The notes: generated by a model not told the origin, from the sequence alone. Counted from the stretch's first letter, positions 27,394-36,961 are shown. The stretch: DNA of 64,000 nt from CAILZL01 sp963791615 (GCA_963791615.1 CAWBTE010000006.1:620001-684000), one strand, 5' to 3'. Translations and numbers: made by a program.

Positions 27394-28905
27394 CTAGACG
27401 GCGCGGATGGCTTTCAGGTCGCTCTTGCTGCCCTGCCGCCGCTTGGCCTTGGCGGCATCCGAACGCTCGGTGCGCAGACGCGCCAGATACTCCGGTGTGA
27501 TATCGCCGGTCACGTACTCCCCGGAAAAACACGAGGTGTCGAAACGCTGGATATTGGAATCATGATGCTGACAGGCATGCACCAGATCTTCGAGATCCTG
27601 ATACAGCAACCAGTCGGCGCCAATCTCGCTCGCCACGTCCGCTTCGCTGCGATTGTGCGCAACCAGCTCACTGGCTGAAGGCATGTCGATGCCATATACA
27701 TTCGGATAACGCACCGGCGGCGCGGCTGAAGCAAAGTACACCTTGCGTGCGCCCGACTCACGCGCCAGATCGATGATCTGCGCCGAGGTGGTACCGCGCA
27801 CAATGGAGTCATCCACCAGCAATACATTCTTGCCACGGAATTCCAGATCAATGGGATTGAGCTTGGAGCGCACTGATTTCGCACGCTGCTCCTGACCGGG
27901 CATGATGAAGGTGCGACCGATATAGCGATTCTTCACGAAGCCTTCGCGGAACTTGATGCCCAGCAATTGCGCAATCTGCACGGCGGACGTGCGACTGGTA
28001 TCAGGAATGGGGATGACCACATCGATATCATGATCGGGGTGTACCCGACGCAGTTTTTCAGCCAGCAGTTCGCCCATGCGCAGACGCGCCTTGTGCACCG
28101 AGATGTTGTCGATGATCGAGTCAGGCCGGGCGAAGTACACATACTCGAAAATACACGGCGTATGCACCGTGACCGGCACGCACTGGCGTGAATAAAAACG
28201 GCCCATTTCGTCAATGAACACCGCTTCACCCGGAGCCACATCACGCAACAGCTTGAAACCTGCCAGATCCAGCGCCACGCTTTCCGAAGCCAGCATGAAC
28301 TCCGTACCACGACCCGTTTCGCGCTTGCCAATCACCAGCGGACGAATACCGTGTGGATCACGAAACCCGACCAGCCCATGACCGACAATCATGCTCACCA
28401 CGGCGAAGCCGCCACGACAGCGCCGATACACCGCGCCCAGTGACGCAAAGATATCCGCCGCCGACGCACGCGGCGTACCGATACGTGACAGTTCGCTGGC
28501 AAACACATTGAGCAACACTTCGGAATCCGAGGTGGTGTTCAGATGACGGCGGTCTTCACGCATGAGCACTTCCGCGAGTTCATGCGCGTTGGTCAGATTG
28601 CCGTTGTGGGCGAGACCAATGCCATAAGGTGAATTCACGTAAAACGGCTGCGCTTCCGCTGAGCTGTCACACCCCGCAGTGGGGTAACGGGTGTGGCCGA
28701 TGCCGATATTGCCCTTGAGCGCCAGCATATGGCGTTGCTGGAATACGTCGCGAACCAGCCCGGTGCTCTTGCGCATGAACAACTCACCGTCATGACAGGT
28801 CATCATGCCGGCGGCATCCTGGCCACGGTGCTGAAGCGCACTGAGCGCGTCGTAAATCAATTGATTGGCAGGGGTATTGCCTACGAAGCCGACGATGCCG
28901 CACAT
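27394..28905 (-). CDS. purF: Amidophosphoribosyltransferase
   Basis: First committed enzyme of purine synthesis, making 5-phosphoribosylamine from PRPP and glutamine. The ATG at 28905 puts the glutaminase nucleophile at Cys2 (MCGIVGFVG); no propeptide precedes it. The glutaminase part has RYPTAG and LAHNGNLTNAHEL, and the phosphoribosyltransferase part has the PRPP loop VLLVDDSIVRGTT. 503 residues, the normal size. It lies seven bases after cvpA, as in other gammaproteobacteria. Confidence 0.97.
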   Translation of the reverse strand: MCGIVGFVGNTPANQLIYDALSALQHRGQDAAGMMTCHDGELFMRKSTGLVRDVFQQRHMLALKGNIGIGHTRYPTAGCDSSAEAQPFYVNSPYGIGLAHNGNLTNAHELAEVLMREDRRHLNTTSDSEVLLNVFASELSRIGTPRASAADIFASLGAVYRRCRGGFAVVSMIVGHGLVGFRDPHGIRPLVIGKRETGRGTEFMLASESVALDLAGFKLLRDVAPGEAVFIDEMGRFYSRQCVPVTVHTPCIFEYVYFARPDSIIDNISVHKARLRMGELLAEKLRRVHPDHDIDVVIPIPDTSRTSAVQIAQLLGIKFREGFVKNRYIGRTFIMPGQEQRAKSVRSKLNPIDLEFRGKNVLLVDDSIVRGTTSAQIIDLARESGARKVYFASAAPPVRYPNVYGIDMPSASELVAHNRSEADVASEIGADWLLYQDLEDLVHACQHHDSNIQRFDTSCFSGEYVTGDITPEYLARLRTERSDAAKAKRRQGSKSDLKAIRAV

Positions 28906-28912
28906 ATTGGAG

Positions 28913-29428
28913 CTATTCCTCTGCAACCGGTTCGAGCTGCACCTGTTCACGCGCCTTGACGGCTGAGTCCGCAAACGCCTTGACCCATCCCGCTACTTCG
29001 CTGGCAACCGGCATGAAACGCGACGCCCGCCACCAGTCGGTACGATCCAGTTGCACTTGCGTCCCCAGCATCACCGCGATGGAAATCAGCACTACGCCGC
29101 GAATCAAACCAAACAGCACGCCCAGCAGGCGATCCAGCATCAGGCTGATGCCCGACTGATGCGCAAAATAACTGGCGATACCGGCAACCAGCCAGCCCAG
29201 CACCAGCACGCCCACCAGAATCACCAGACGCGCCGCCCAGGTGCCCAGCGGTGGCTCACTGAGCAGACCGCCCAGATGCGGCTCGACCAGATAAGCGTAG
29301 TGCCAGGCCAGCCACAGACCGCCCAGCCAGCTGATCAGGCCGATGGCTTCATTGAGAAAGCCGCGAAAGAAACCCAGGAACAGTGACACCACCAGGACAA
29401 TCAGGATGGCGTAGTCGATGAAGTTCAT
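28913..29428 (-). CDS. cvpA: CvpA family inner-membrane protein
   Basis: 171 residues with four hydrophobic segments; begins MNFIDYAILIVLVVSLFLG and has the typical RGFLNEAIGLISWLGG and LLGVLFGLIRGVV blocks. CvpA is linked to colicin V export and envelope stress tolerance in other species; its molecular task is not settled. It lies between dedD and purF, as usual. Confidence 0.95.
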   Translation of the reverse strand: MNFIDYAILIVLVVSLFLGFFRGFLNEAIGLISWLGGLWLAWHYAYLVEPHLGGLLSEPPLGTWAARLVILVGVLVLGWLVAGIASYFAHQSGISLMLDRLLGVLFGLIRGVVLISIAVMLGTQVQLDRTDWWRASRFMPVASEVAGWVKAFADSAVKAREQVQLEPVAEE

Positions 29429-29599
29429 GCGAATTCAGACACTCATGTGTTCGATGCGGGGCTGAGACCAGCCAGACTGCGGGAGGCGCGCGGCATTCTA
29501 GCAAACTGGCAAGGGGTATCGGCTGTCAGAAATGGCTTTCAGACAAAAACCCCACTCAGACCACAAACCGGGCTGTTGCAGCTCATTCACTGAGATGTC

Positions 29600-30241
29600 T
29601 CAGCCCAGCGGCACGATGGACGCTTCAGGGTAGCTGCCGCGGATTTTTTTCAGCGCGGTTTCTGCCGCAGCGCGCTCGGAGAATCCACCCGTTCTGACCC
29701 GATACAACGTTTTGCCACCCGATTTGATGGGCGTAACCGACGCTGACAATCCCAATGATTTGATCCGGGCGGCTATTTGTGTTGCCTTGTCCTGTGCACC
29801 AAAGCTGCCCACCTGAACTGCAAATCGTCCCGCGCCTGCAGCTTTGTCCCCAGCCATATCAGGCTTTGCCTGTGCCAACTTGATTGTTTCAGGGGCGACA
29901 GCCTTGTTGACTGCGCTGGCGCTGGAGACTGCTGAAGCTGGCACGCTTGTGGGTTCCGTTTTATCGGGCTGCTCATCGGCCCGTTCATCGGTAAGGGGGG
30001 CCGTGATTTCATCCCGGGGTTCTGCGGCTGGCGACTCAATCTTGGCCACCTCATCCGAACCCGCTACCGAGCTGGCCTGCAGATCAATCTCGTAAGTCTT
30101 GAGCTGGCCAGGCGCAAGCGCGTCCTGCGGTAGCGCAGCTTCATGCGATGGTGCTCCGGAAAACATTGCCGGCACCATAATCACCGCGATGACAAACAGC
30201 ACCGCAGCACCAATCAAACGTTCTTGAAGTTGTCGTTCCAC
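29600..30241 (-). CDS. dedD: SPOR-domain protein, DedD-like
   Basis: 213 residues: short cytoplasmic N-terminus, one membrane segment (LIGAAVLFVIAVIMVPAMF), a long Pro/Ala/Glu-rich periplasmic linker, and a C-terminal SPOR domain (FAVQVGSFG, then YRVRTGGFSERAAAETALKKI) that binds denuded septal peptidoglycan. DedD helps cell constriction. Its place before cvpA-purF is the conserved one; the next gene upstream should be folC but is separated from it here by about 3.5 kb of inserted genes. Confidence 0.94.
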   Translation of the reverse strand: MERQLQERLIGAAVLFVIAVIMVPAMFSGAPSHEAALPQDALAPGQLKTYEIDLQASSVAGSDEVAKIESPAAEPRDEITAPLTDERADEQPDKTEPTSVPASAVSSASAVNKAVAPETIKLAQAKPDMAGDKAAGAGRFAVQVGSFGAQDKATQIAARIKSLGLSASVTPIKSGGKTLYRVRTGGFSERAAAETALKKIRGSYPEASIVPLG

Positions 30242-30423
30242 AGCGGTGAAGTATACCGACGCGAACCCGCAATGAGCGTCTACTATTCAAACGAACAATG
30301 TCGGTCTCGAGGACAGGAAGAATAAGCCCGCCTGTTCTGCCGGAATATGGATGGAAATTGCGGCGTGCTCTCTGAAGGGGCGATGGCTGCGGAGCTGCAC
30401 CACCCCTCCGAGCTGAACCTCAG

Positions 30424-30903
30424 CTAGCGCATGACCGCCGCCAAACTGATTCCTTTCGGCGTCAGTCCCGCCAACTTCGCCGGGTCTGCCACGACGGTAG
30501 ACAGGTGGCGCACTGTGGCTGAGTTGGTCGCCGTGCAGCGGGCGCTGGCCAACAATGTATTGTCGTGCGCTGATCTGGCCTCCATCGTGACGACCAGCAA
30601 CACAGAATTGTTTCTGGCTGACAAGACCGGACGCTCGCCGGACTGAATGGTGTTGCGTACCCGTGCCATGCTGCCGGGTAAAACCTTGGCAAGGAAGGCG
30701 TTGAAACAGGCGTTGGTGGCCTGATCGTCGAGGCTGACCGGCTGCGCAGTCGGCGCAGTCGCATTAATGACAACAGCATCGTCAGAGGCGACAGCAACGC
30801 CCTGGATGCCGGGCAGAGTGCCAAGCATGACTATCGTTCCAAGGATGAGGAACTTGCTTGATCCGACGATGTTACTGGTGCGATTGAGGAGGTGGGTGTT
30901 CAT
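30424..30903 (-). CDS. Exported hypothetical protein
   Basis: I do not recognise this family. 159 residues with a signal peptide (hydrophobic FLILGTIVMLGTLPGIQGV, likely cleavage after AVA before SDD). Two cysteines (in TNACFNAF and SARCTATN) could form a disulfide in the periplasm, and the central part VLLVVTMEARS looks like a beta strand pair. GGAGA lies seven bases before the ATG at 30903. It is divergent from the membrane regulator at 31086 and shares its repeat-bearing promoter, so it is the most likely target of that regulator. It separates dedD from folC in an otherwise conserved block. Confidence 0.75.
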   Translation of the reverse strand: MNTHLLNRTSNIVGSSKFLILGTIVMLGTLPGIQGVAVASDDAVVINATAPTAQPVSLDDQATNACFNAFLAKVLPGSMARVRNTIQSGERPVLSARNNSVLLVVTMEARSAHDNTLLASARCTATNSATVRHLSTVVADPAKLAGLTPKGISLAAVMR

Positions 30904-31020
30904 GTTGATTCTCCGTTTGCAGTGGCCTGTGTACTGATCGCCGTGTGGCGCTTGTTGGTGCCGGGCGGTGGCTGTACTCTGGCCGGAACAGACTGAATCG
31001 GCTTTGGCACGCGTTGAAGC

Positions 31021-31083
31021 GTTCTGAAATGTTCTGAAAAAAGGGCGGCGTGTGCTGAAAACGTTCTAAAAATGTTCTGCAAA
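31021..31083. promoter_or_regulatory. Helically phased GTTCTGAAA-type repeats in a divergent promoter
   Basis: Copies of GTTCTGAAA or close variants begin at 31021, 31031, 31052 (GTGCTGAAAA), 31063 (GTTCTAAAA) and 31074 (GTTCTGCAAA), spaced 10-11 bases (21 across one gap, two turns). All face one helix side. They lie just ahead of the wHTH regulator gene and upstream of the divergent exported-protein gene. The phased A-runs could also bend the DNA. Best read as an operator array for the OmpR/CadC-type wHTH protein, acting on both genes; binding is inference. Confidence 0.65.
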
Positions 31084-31085
31084 GG

Positions 31086-33512
31086 GTGGTGGCTGTGGGT
31101 CAGGAATCGATACGGAGGTACGAGTTCAACGGGTTCTGGATCGACGTCGCGGGTCGCCGGCTGCGCTCCCCGGACGGAATCGCAATTGACCTGCCCGCCC
31201 GCGCCTTCGACGTACTGCTCTATCTCATCGATCATCGCGGCGAGGACATCAGCAAGGAACGGCTGATGAGTGCCGCCTGGCCGAATACCGTCGTCGAAGA
31301 AAATAATCTCAATCAGGCCATCACCGCGTTGCGGCACGCGCTGGCGGATCAGCGCAACCAGCCCCGCTACATCATGACCGTGCCCGGCAGGGGCTATCGC
31401 TTTGTTGCGACCGTTACCGAGGTGCTGGAAGCGAACCCCGCCGAATCGCCGCTATCGCCATCTGCGGTGACCTTGACTTCACCGGTGTTCGCAACCGAAC
31501 AAGCTGCGAGCGGTGTGCCCGTACCAGAGCAGAGCGGGTCGTCGGGCACAGATCGCAGTGAAAACACACCCCAGGCGCGCACGGCTTCCAGGATCCAGAG
31601 TGGGACAGGGGCAATCAAGCGTCTCAGGCGTGGGGTCTGGCTCACTCTCGCATTCCTGATAGTCGCCGGCGTGGCGACTTATTCTTACCTTCACCGCCAG
31701 CCGGTCTTTACGGACAAGGACACGGTCCTGCTGGTGGATTTCGTCAACACCACGGGTGAGTCGGTTTTTGATGGAGCGACGCTCAAGCAGGGTCTTGCGG
31801 TGCAGTTGCAACAGTCGCCCTATCTGACGCTGTTCCCCGACGAGCAAGTGCAGCAGACGCTGCGGCTGATGCAGAAGTCGCCCGATGAAGCAGTGACCCG
31901 CGAGGTCGGGCGGGAGATCGCGCTGCGACAGGGATTGAAGGCGGTGATTGCCGGGACGATTGCGAAGTTCGACCGTAACTATTCGCTCACACTTGAAGCG
32001 ATCAACAGTCAGACGGGCGAAACGATTGCGCTGACACTGGTCGAAACCGAAGGCAAAGATCAGGTTCTCAAGGCGCTGTCGCAGGCGGCGACGCAGTTGC
32101 GCGAGAAGCTGGGCGAGTCGCTCAGCTTGATCCGGCGGTTTGACAAGCCGCTGGAGCAGGTCATGACTTCAAAGCTGGAGGCGTTTCAGGCATACGCAGC
32201 AGGCTTTGAGCTGTCATCAGGAGGCGCCGGATGGAATGAAGCAATTCCGTTTTATGAACGTGCCGTCGAGATTGATCCCGACTTCGCCGCGGCTTATCAC
32301 ATGCTGGCTCTAATGCACGACTGGGCTCGCCGGCCAAGATTGGCTGCTGTGTATGCGCAGAAGGCCTATGCGCTGAAGGATCGACTGGGTGAAATTGAGC
32401 AGCTCCCCATCACGAGTCGTTATCACCGGCTGGTCACCGGAGACATGAACAAATTTATCGAAACGCTGAAGCTGCAAAAGCGGCTATTCCCGCGCGAGAG
32501 GGGCGGGTCGATGGGCCTGGCCCAGGCCTACCTCCTCATCGGGCGATACGACCAGGCCCTGGCGGAGGCCCGCGAGGCTATTCGACTCCATCCAGATTAT
32601 TTGGGTGGACACTCCCTCCAGGAACAAACGCTGCTGCGCCTCAATCGTTTCGCGGAAGCCAAAGCTGCATTCGCACAAGCGTTTCAGCAGAATCCTGTGG
32701 AACGCGGTTTCAACACCGTCCTGTATCAGATCGCCTTTATCCAGGGCGACAGTGCCGGCATGCAGCAGCAGGTTGATAAGATTGATCGGCAACTGGCTGA
32801 GTACAGCTTGCTCGAATCGCGACTCGCGGCCTTTGGTGGGCAGTGGCGCAAGGCGCAGGAGCTGTCGCGCCGCGCGATTGACCTGGCCGCGCGCAGCGAC
32901 ACAGAAGAAGTCACCGCACAAAATTTGACCGAAGCAAGCGCTGTTTGCGCGCTGTTTGGCGATTGCCCGCTGGCCAGAGCACAGGCAACCAATGGGCTGG
33001 ATCTCGAACGCGGTCGTGCTTCACTCCCGCTCGCCGCGTTCGCGCTGGCGATGTGCGGCGAGACCGAGCAGGTGAAGTCACTGATGAATGAGCTCGCTGA
33101 AGGTTACCCCTCGGACACCTTGATCAACGAGCTCCAGTTGCCGTTGATCCGTGCGGTGATGGAATTACAACGCGGCAAGGCAGCGGAGGCCATTGAGCAA
33201 CTGCAAACCGCCGCTCGCTTTGAAGCAGCCGCTGCGTTCTGGCCGCAGTACATACGCGGTCAGGCTTTTCTGAAACTCAATAGAGGCGCGGAAGCCGCAG
33301 CAGAGTTCCAGAAAATTCTCGACCATCGCGGCGAGGCTCCGCTGTCAGTCTTGTATCCACTTGCGCATCTTGGCGTAGCGCGCGCGGCCGCGATGGTGGA
33401 CGACAAGGCGAAAAGCCAGAAAGCCTACGAAGATTTCCTCGCGGCATGGAAGGATGCCGATTCTGATTTGCCGCCGTTGCTTGAGGCCAAGGCAGAGTAT
33501 GCGAAGCGATGA
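31086..33512 (+). CDS. CadC-like membrane-anchored wHTH regulator with TPR repeats
   Basis: 808 residues. A cytoplasmic OmpR/CadC-type winged helix (about 12-108: LPARAFDVLLYLIDHRGEDISK, then NLNQAITALRHAL and the RYIMTVPGRGYRFVA wing) is followed by a Pro/Ser-rich linker, one membrane segment (about 183-202) and a large periplasmic part. That part begins with a domain carrying TVLLVDFVNTTGE and VIAGTIAKFD, as in ToxR-type TPR regulators, and continues with several TPR-like helices (for example IPFYERAVEIDPDFAAAYHML). It should sense a periplasmic signal and bind DNA directly, without phosphorylation. Start is GTG; 31086, 31089 and 31095 are possible, the last being best spaced from AAGGG. 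About 220 bases with no gene follow before folC, which converges. Confidence 0.9.
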   Translation: MVAVGQESIRRYEFNGFWIDVAGRRLRSPDGIAIDLPARAFDVLLYLIDHRGEDISKERLMSAAWPNTVVEENNLNQAITALRHALADQRNQPRYIMTVPGRGYRFVATVTEVLEANPAESPLSPSAVTLTSPVFATEQAASGVPVPEQSGSSGTDRSENTPQARTASRIQSGTGAIKRLRRGVWLTLAFLIVAGVATYSYLHRQPVFTDKDTVLLVDFVNTTGESVFDGATLKQGLAVQLQQSPYLTLFPDEQVQQTLRLMQKSPDEAVTREVGREIALRQGLKAVIAGTIAKFDRNYSLTLEAINSQTGETIALTLVETEGKDQVLKALSQAATQLREKLGESLSLIRRFDKPLEQVMTSKLEAFQAYAAGFELSSGGAGWNEAIPFYERAVEIDPDFAAAYHMLALMHDWARRPRLAAVYAQKAYALKDRLGEIEQLPITSRYHRLVTGDMNKFIETLKLQKRLFPRERGGSMGLAQAYLLIGRYDQALAEAREAIRLHPDYLGGHSLQEQTLLRLNRFAEAKAAFAQAFQQNPVERGFNTVLYQIAFIQGDSAGMQQQVDKIDRQLAEYSLLESRLAAFGGQWRKAQELSRRAIDLAARSDTEEVTAQNLTEASAVCALFGDCPLARAQATNGLDLERGRASLPLAAFALAMCGETEQVKSLMNELAEGYPSDTLINELQLPLIRAVMELQRGKAAEAIEQLQTAARFEAAAAFWPQYIRGQAFLKLNRGAEAAAEFQKILDHRGEAPLSVLYPLAHLGVARAAAMVDDKAKSQKAYEDFLAAWKDADSDLPPLLEAKAEYAKR

Positions 33513-33732
33513 TCGCCGGGGACTAATTTGCTTAACTGACAAATAAATCTGTCCTGATGTTCCGCTGATGTTTTGTCTACCGGCTTTTCAAGCCCGCCCC
33601 ATAAGCGAACAGGCGGTTTCAATATCGTCGGGCAATGCCGATCCTGCTTTTCCAATACTTTTGAGCGTTGGCATCGATGCTGACTGACCATTTTCAGCGT
33701 TGGCGCGAGCGCATTCGTTATGCAGCACGGCA

Positions 33733-35013
33733 CTACTGCCCTGTCGATGTCTTCAGCCATTTCAGCGCAGGCCCAACAGTGAGGAACGAACCGCATACCA
33801 CAATGCGTGCAACGCCCTGTTGACGCGCCGCCGCTGCCTGTTCGCAAGCCTGTGTTACGGTACCTGCTGCTTGATACACCGACACGCCCGCAGTGCGCAA
33901 GCGATCCACCAGCACGACAACGGGCAAGGCGCGCGCAACCGGCAAACTCACCGGCAACCAGTGATCCACTTGATCACTTAACGCCGCCAGCATGCCAGCC
34001 ACATCCTTGTCGGCCATCACGCCCAGAATGGCCACGGTGGGCATTCGGGGCAAGGCGGCAAGATGCCCTGCCAGCACCTGTGCGGATAGGGCGTTATGCG
34101 CTACATCCAGAATCCATTGCATGCCCTGCGCATCCACATGCAGTTGAAATCGGCCAGGCAGACGCACGCTGACAAGTCCCGAATCGATGGCGACACGCGC
34201 AACGGGCAAGCGGGCCTTTAAACACTGCACAATCGCGAGCGCACTGCTGGCGTTGTCCAGTTGTACTTCACCGGCAATGCCGGGTAACGGCAGCTCATCG
34301 AACCGTATGTCCTGCATCCACCAATGCCAGTGCGATGCCTGCCGGCTATGACCAAAGTCACGTCCCGCACGTAACAGCGGCGCACCGATGGCCAGCGCGA
34401 TATCTTCAATCGCCCTGGGCATGGCCTCGGCGCCGAACAGCGCTGGTTTGCCATGTCGATAAATTCCTGCCTTCTCGCGTGCAATGCTGTCCAGATCAGT
34501 ACCTAGCCACTCGGTGTGATCCAGGCCAATGGAAGTCACCAGCGCCACATCGGCATCGACGACATTGACTGCATCCAGACGACCACCCATGCCCACTTCC
34601 AGAATCCACACATCCAGTGCGGCAGTGGCAAACACCAGCAGCGCCGCGAGGGTGTTGAACTCGAAATAGGTCAATGAAATATCGCCGCGCGCAGCGTCAA
34701 TACGTGCGAACACGACGCACAGCTCGACGTCGGAAATTTCCCGACCGGCAATGTGAATGCGTTCGTTGTAACGATGCAGATGCGGCGAAGTGAAGACGCC
34801 GGCACGATAGCCGGCGCTGCGGTAGATACTTTCCAGCAACGCCACACAGGAACCCTTGCCCTTGGTTCCGGCAACGGTGATGACTGGACAGCGCGGTGGT
34901 TGCCAGTGAAGGCGTTGCAACACCGCACACACGCGATCCAGACCCAGATCAATGGCAGTGGGATGCAAGGACTCCTGCCAGTTCAACCAGTCAGTCAGGC
35001 GCTCAAAACGCAT
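33733..35013 (-). CDS. folC: Bifunctional dihydrofolate synthase/folylpolyglutamate synthase
   Basis: Adds glutamate to dihydropteroate and to folates, using ATP. In 426 residues the Mur-ligase-type order is seen: P-loop VAGTKGKGS, FTSPHLHRYNERI, LEVGMGGRLDAVN, the TSIGLDHTEWLG metal segment, and DVAHN in the C-terminal half. It lies downstream of accD on the same strand, with a hairpin in the gap between them, and converges on the inserted regulator gene. Confidence 0.95.
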   Translation of the reverse strand: MRFERLTDWLNWQESLHPTAIDLGLDRVCAVLQRLHWQPPRCPVITVAGTKGKGSCVALLESIYRSAGYRAGVFTSPHLHRYNERIHIAGREISDVELCVVFARIDAARGDISLTYFEFNTLAALLVFATAALDVWILEVGMGGRLDAVNVVDADVALVTSIGLDHTEWLGTDLDSIAREKAGIYRHGKPALFGAEAMPRAIEDIALAIGAPLLRAGRDFGHSRQASHWHWWMQDIRFDELPLPGIAGEVQLDNASSALAIVQCLKARLPVARVAIDSGLVSVRLPGRFQLHVDAQGMQWILDVAHNALSAQVLAGHLAALPRMPTVAILGVMADKDVAGMLAALSDQVDHWLPVSLPVARALPVVVLVDRLRTAGVSVYQAAGTVTQACEQAAAARQQGVARIVVCGSFLTVGPALKWLKTSTGQ

Positions 35014-35044
35014 TGGATTCCCTGCAACTTGCCCTGAAACAAAC

Positions 35045-35065
35045 AGGCCGGTCTGTGACCGGCCT
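35045..35065 (-). terminator. Hairpin between accD and folC
   Basis: Perfect 9-base arms AGGCCGGTC and GACCGGCCT with a 3-base loop, followed on the minus strand by GTTTGTTT. It looks like a leaky intrinsic terminator after accD that would lower folC expression. Confidence 0.7.
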
Positions 35066-35090
35066 TGATCGCGGTGAGTGTTACGCTGAC

Positions 35091-35978
35091 TCAGCCTGCG
35101 ACAGCGCCGGCAGCCGTCAGATCCGGCGCTGACTTGCCCAGCAGGGCAGACAGCAGCTGCACCACCCGCTCGCGCAGGTCACGGCGATCCACAATCATGT
35201 CTACTGCGCCGTGATCAAGCAGGAACTCACTGCGTTGAAATCCTTCCGGCAGTGTTTCACGCACGGTTTGCTGAATCACTCGTTGCCCGGCAAACCCGAT
35301 CAGCGCGCGAGGTTCAGCCATGTTCACATCACCCAGCATGGCCAGACTGGCAGAGACGCCACCCATGGTGGGATCACACAACACCGAAATGAACGGCAGA
35401 CGCGCCTGACTCAGTTTGGCCAGCGCCGCACTGGTCTTGGCCATCTGCATCAGCGAAAACATGGCTTCCTGCATGCGTGCGCCGCCGCTGGCGGAAAAAC
35501 ACACCAGGGGCTGTCGATGTTCCAGACAGTAATCCACTGCACGCACAAAACGTTCGCCCACTACCGAACCCATCGAACCGCCGAGAAATTCAAACTCGAA
35601 AGCGCAGGCCACCAGTTCCAGATTCAGCACCTTGCCGGCTATGACAATCAGTGCGTCCGCTTCCTCGGTATTCTTCTGCGCCAGACTCAGGCGATCCTTG
35701 TACTTCTTGGTATCGCGAAACTTCATCGGATCTTCGGGCGTGACATTCTCCGCCAGCTCGGCACCCGTACCTTCATCAAAGAAGGTTTCCAGCCGGTCAC
35801 GCGCACCGATACGCATGTGGTGACTGCATTTCGGGCATACGTGCAGATTGCGCTCCAGTTCGGCCCGGTACAGCACCGCGTCGCAGGCCGCACACTTCAT
35901 CCACAATCCCTCAGGCACCGAGCGCGTACGCCGTTCGGTCTTGATGCGGGAAGGCATGATCTTGGCAAACCAGGTCAT
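35091..35978 (-). CDS. accD: Acetyl-CoA carboxylase carboxyltransferase subunit beta
   Basis: Carboxyltransferase beta subunit that, with AccA, moves the carboxyl group from biotin to acetyl-CoA in fatty acid synthesis. 295 residues; the N-terminal zinc ribbon is intact (C29, C32, C48, C51), followed by the crotonase-like core with the oxyanion segments SASGGARMQE and DPTMGGVSASLAMLGD. The usual gammaproteobacterial neighbour upstream, trpF or trpFBA, is not here: truA follows directly. Confidence 0.97.
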   Translation of the reverse strand: MTWFAKIMPSRIKTERRTRSVPEGLWMKCAACDAVLYRAELERNLHVCPKCSHHMRIGARDRLETFFDEGTGAELAENVTPEDPMKFRDTKKYKDRLSLAQKNTEEADALIVIAGKVLNLELVACAFEFEFLGGSMGSVVGERFVRAVDYCLEHRQPLVCFSASGGARMQEAMFSLMQMAKTSAALAKLSQARLPFISVLCDPTMGGVSASLAMLGDVNMAEPRALIGFAGQRVIQQTVRETLPEGFQRSEFLLDHGAVDMIVDRRDLRERVVQLLSALLGKSAPDLTAAGAVAG

Positions 35979-36092
35979 GGGGTCAGCTCGTTATAGGGTC
36001 TTTAGTGGCGCGGATGATTACCGCTTGCGCCCTTGGGGGCAAGCCTTGCTTTTCAGACGACAGGTGTGGCAGTGGCATTCATCAGCCATGGA

Positions 36093-36920
36093 TCAATGAG
36101 ACTGGCTCAACGAGACTGGGTCAGCGAGCATGGGACCGGGAGGCCAGGCTGAACAATGCGGTGCGGTGGGCAGGCTGAACATCTCCGGATACCGCACGCC
36201 AAACAGGTACAGGCCTGATGCAACAGCGGTTACCCCGCCTGCCGCCCTGTCCCGCGCCTGCAACACTTCGCCCGGCCAGGTTACAGCTTGCAGGCCACGT
36301 CCTACGGCGATCAGGACACCGGCTATATTGCGTACCATGTGATGCAGGAACGCATTGGCAGTGACATCAATCACCACGTACTCGTGGATTCGGGTCACCT
36401 GGATGCTGTGCAGATTACGCATCGGCGTCGGCGATTGGCACTCCGCTGCGCGAAACGAACTGAAGTCATGCTGGCCAACCAGCGACTGCGCTGCGGCATG
36501 CATGCGCGCAGCATCCAGTTGCTCACGCATCCAGCACACCCGTTCGCGCAACAAGGCGGGGCGGGGCGCGCGATTCAGGATGACATAGCGATAACTGCGC
36601 GACAGCGCTGCAAAACGCGCATGAAATTCGTCACTGACTTCGCGCGCCCATAACACACTGACCTGCGCAGGCAGATTGGCGCTGGCGCCTCTCACCCAGC
36701 CACGTTCGGATCGCGATGCAGAAGTATCGAAGTGCACCACCTGGGTAGTGGCATGCACACCGGCGTCGGTACGACCGGCAGCGGTCACCGCTATGGGTTC
36801 ATTGGCAACGAACGACAGCGCCGACTCAACCGCCGACTGGATGCCTGATGCATCGGTCTGTGCCTGCCAGCCGGCGAAAGCACTCCCGTCATATTCCAGG
36901 CCTAGAGCAATGCGTGGCAT
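36093..36920 (-). CDS. truA: tRNA pseudouridine(38-40) synthase
   Basis: Makes pseudouridine at positions 38-40 of the tRNA anticodon arm. The ATG at 36920 gives the standard N-terminus MPRIALGLEYDGSAFAGWQ and 275 residues; the catalytic Asp is D52 in AGRTDAGVHA. The NAFLHHMVRNIAGVLI motif near the end is also standard. The longer frame to 36980 is not needed. Between fimV and accD. Confidence 0.95.
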   Translation of the reverse strand: MPRIALGLEYDGSAFAGWQAQTDASGIQSAVESALSFVANEPIAVTAAGRTDAGVHATTQVVHFDTSASRSERGWVRGASANLPAQVSVLWAREVSDEFHARFAALSRSYRYVILNRAPRPALLRERVCWMREQLDAARMHAAAQSLVGQHDFSSFRAAECQSPTPMRNLHSIQVTRIHEYVVIDVTANAFLHHMVRNIAGVLIAVGRGLQAVTWPGEVLQARDRAAGGVTAVASGLYLFGVRYPEMFSLPTAPHCSAWPPGPMLADPVSLSQSH

Positions 36921-36961
36921 GAGTCGTCGATCAGATAAAAAGGCGTCAGCTTGAAAACAAG

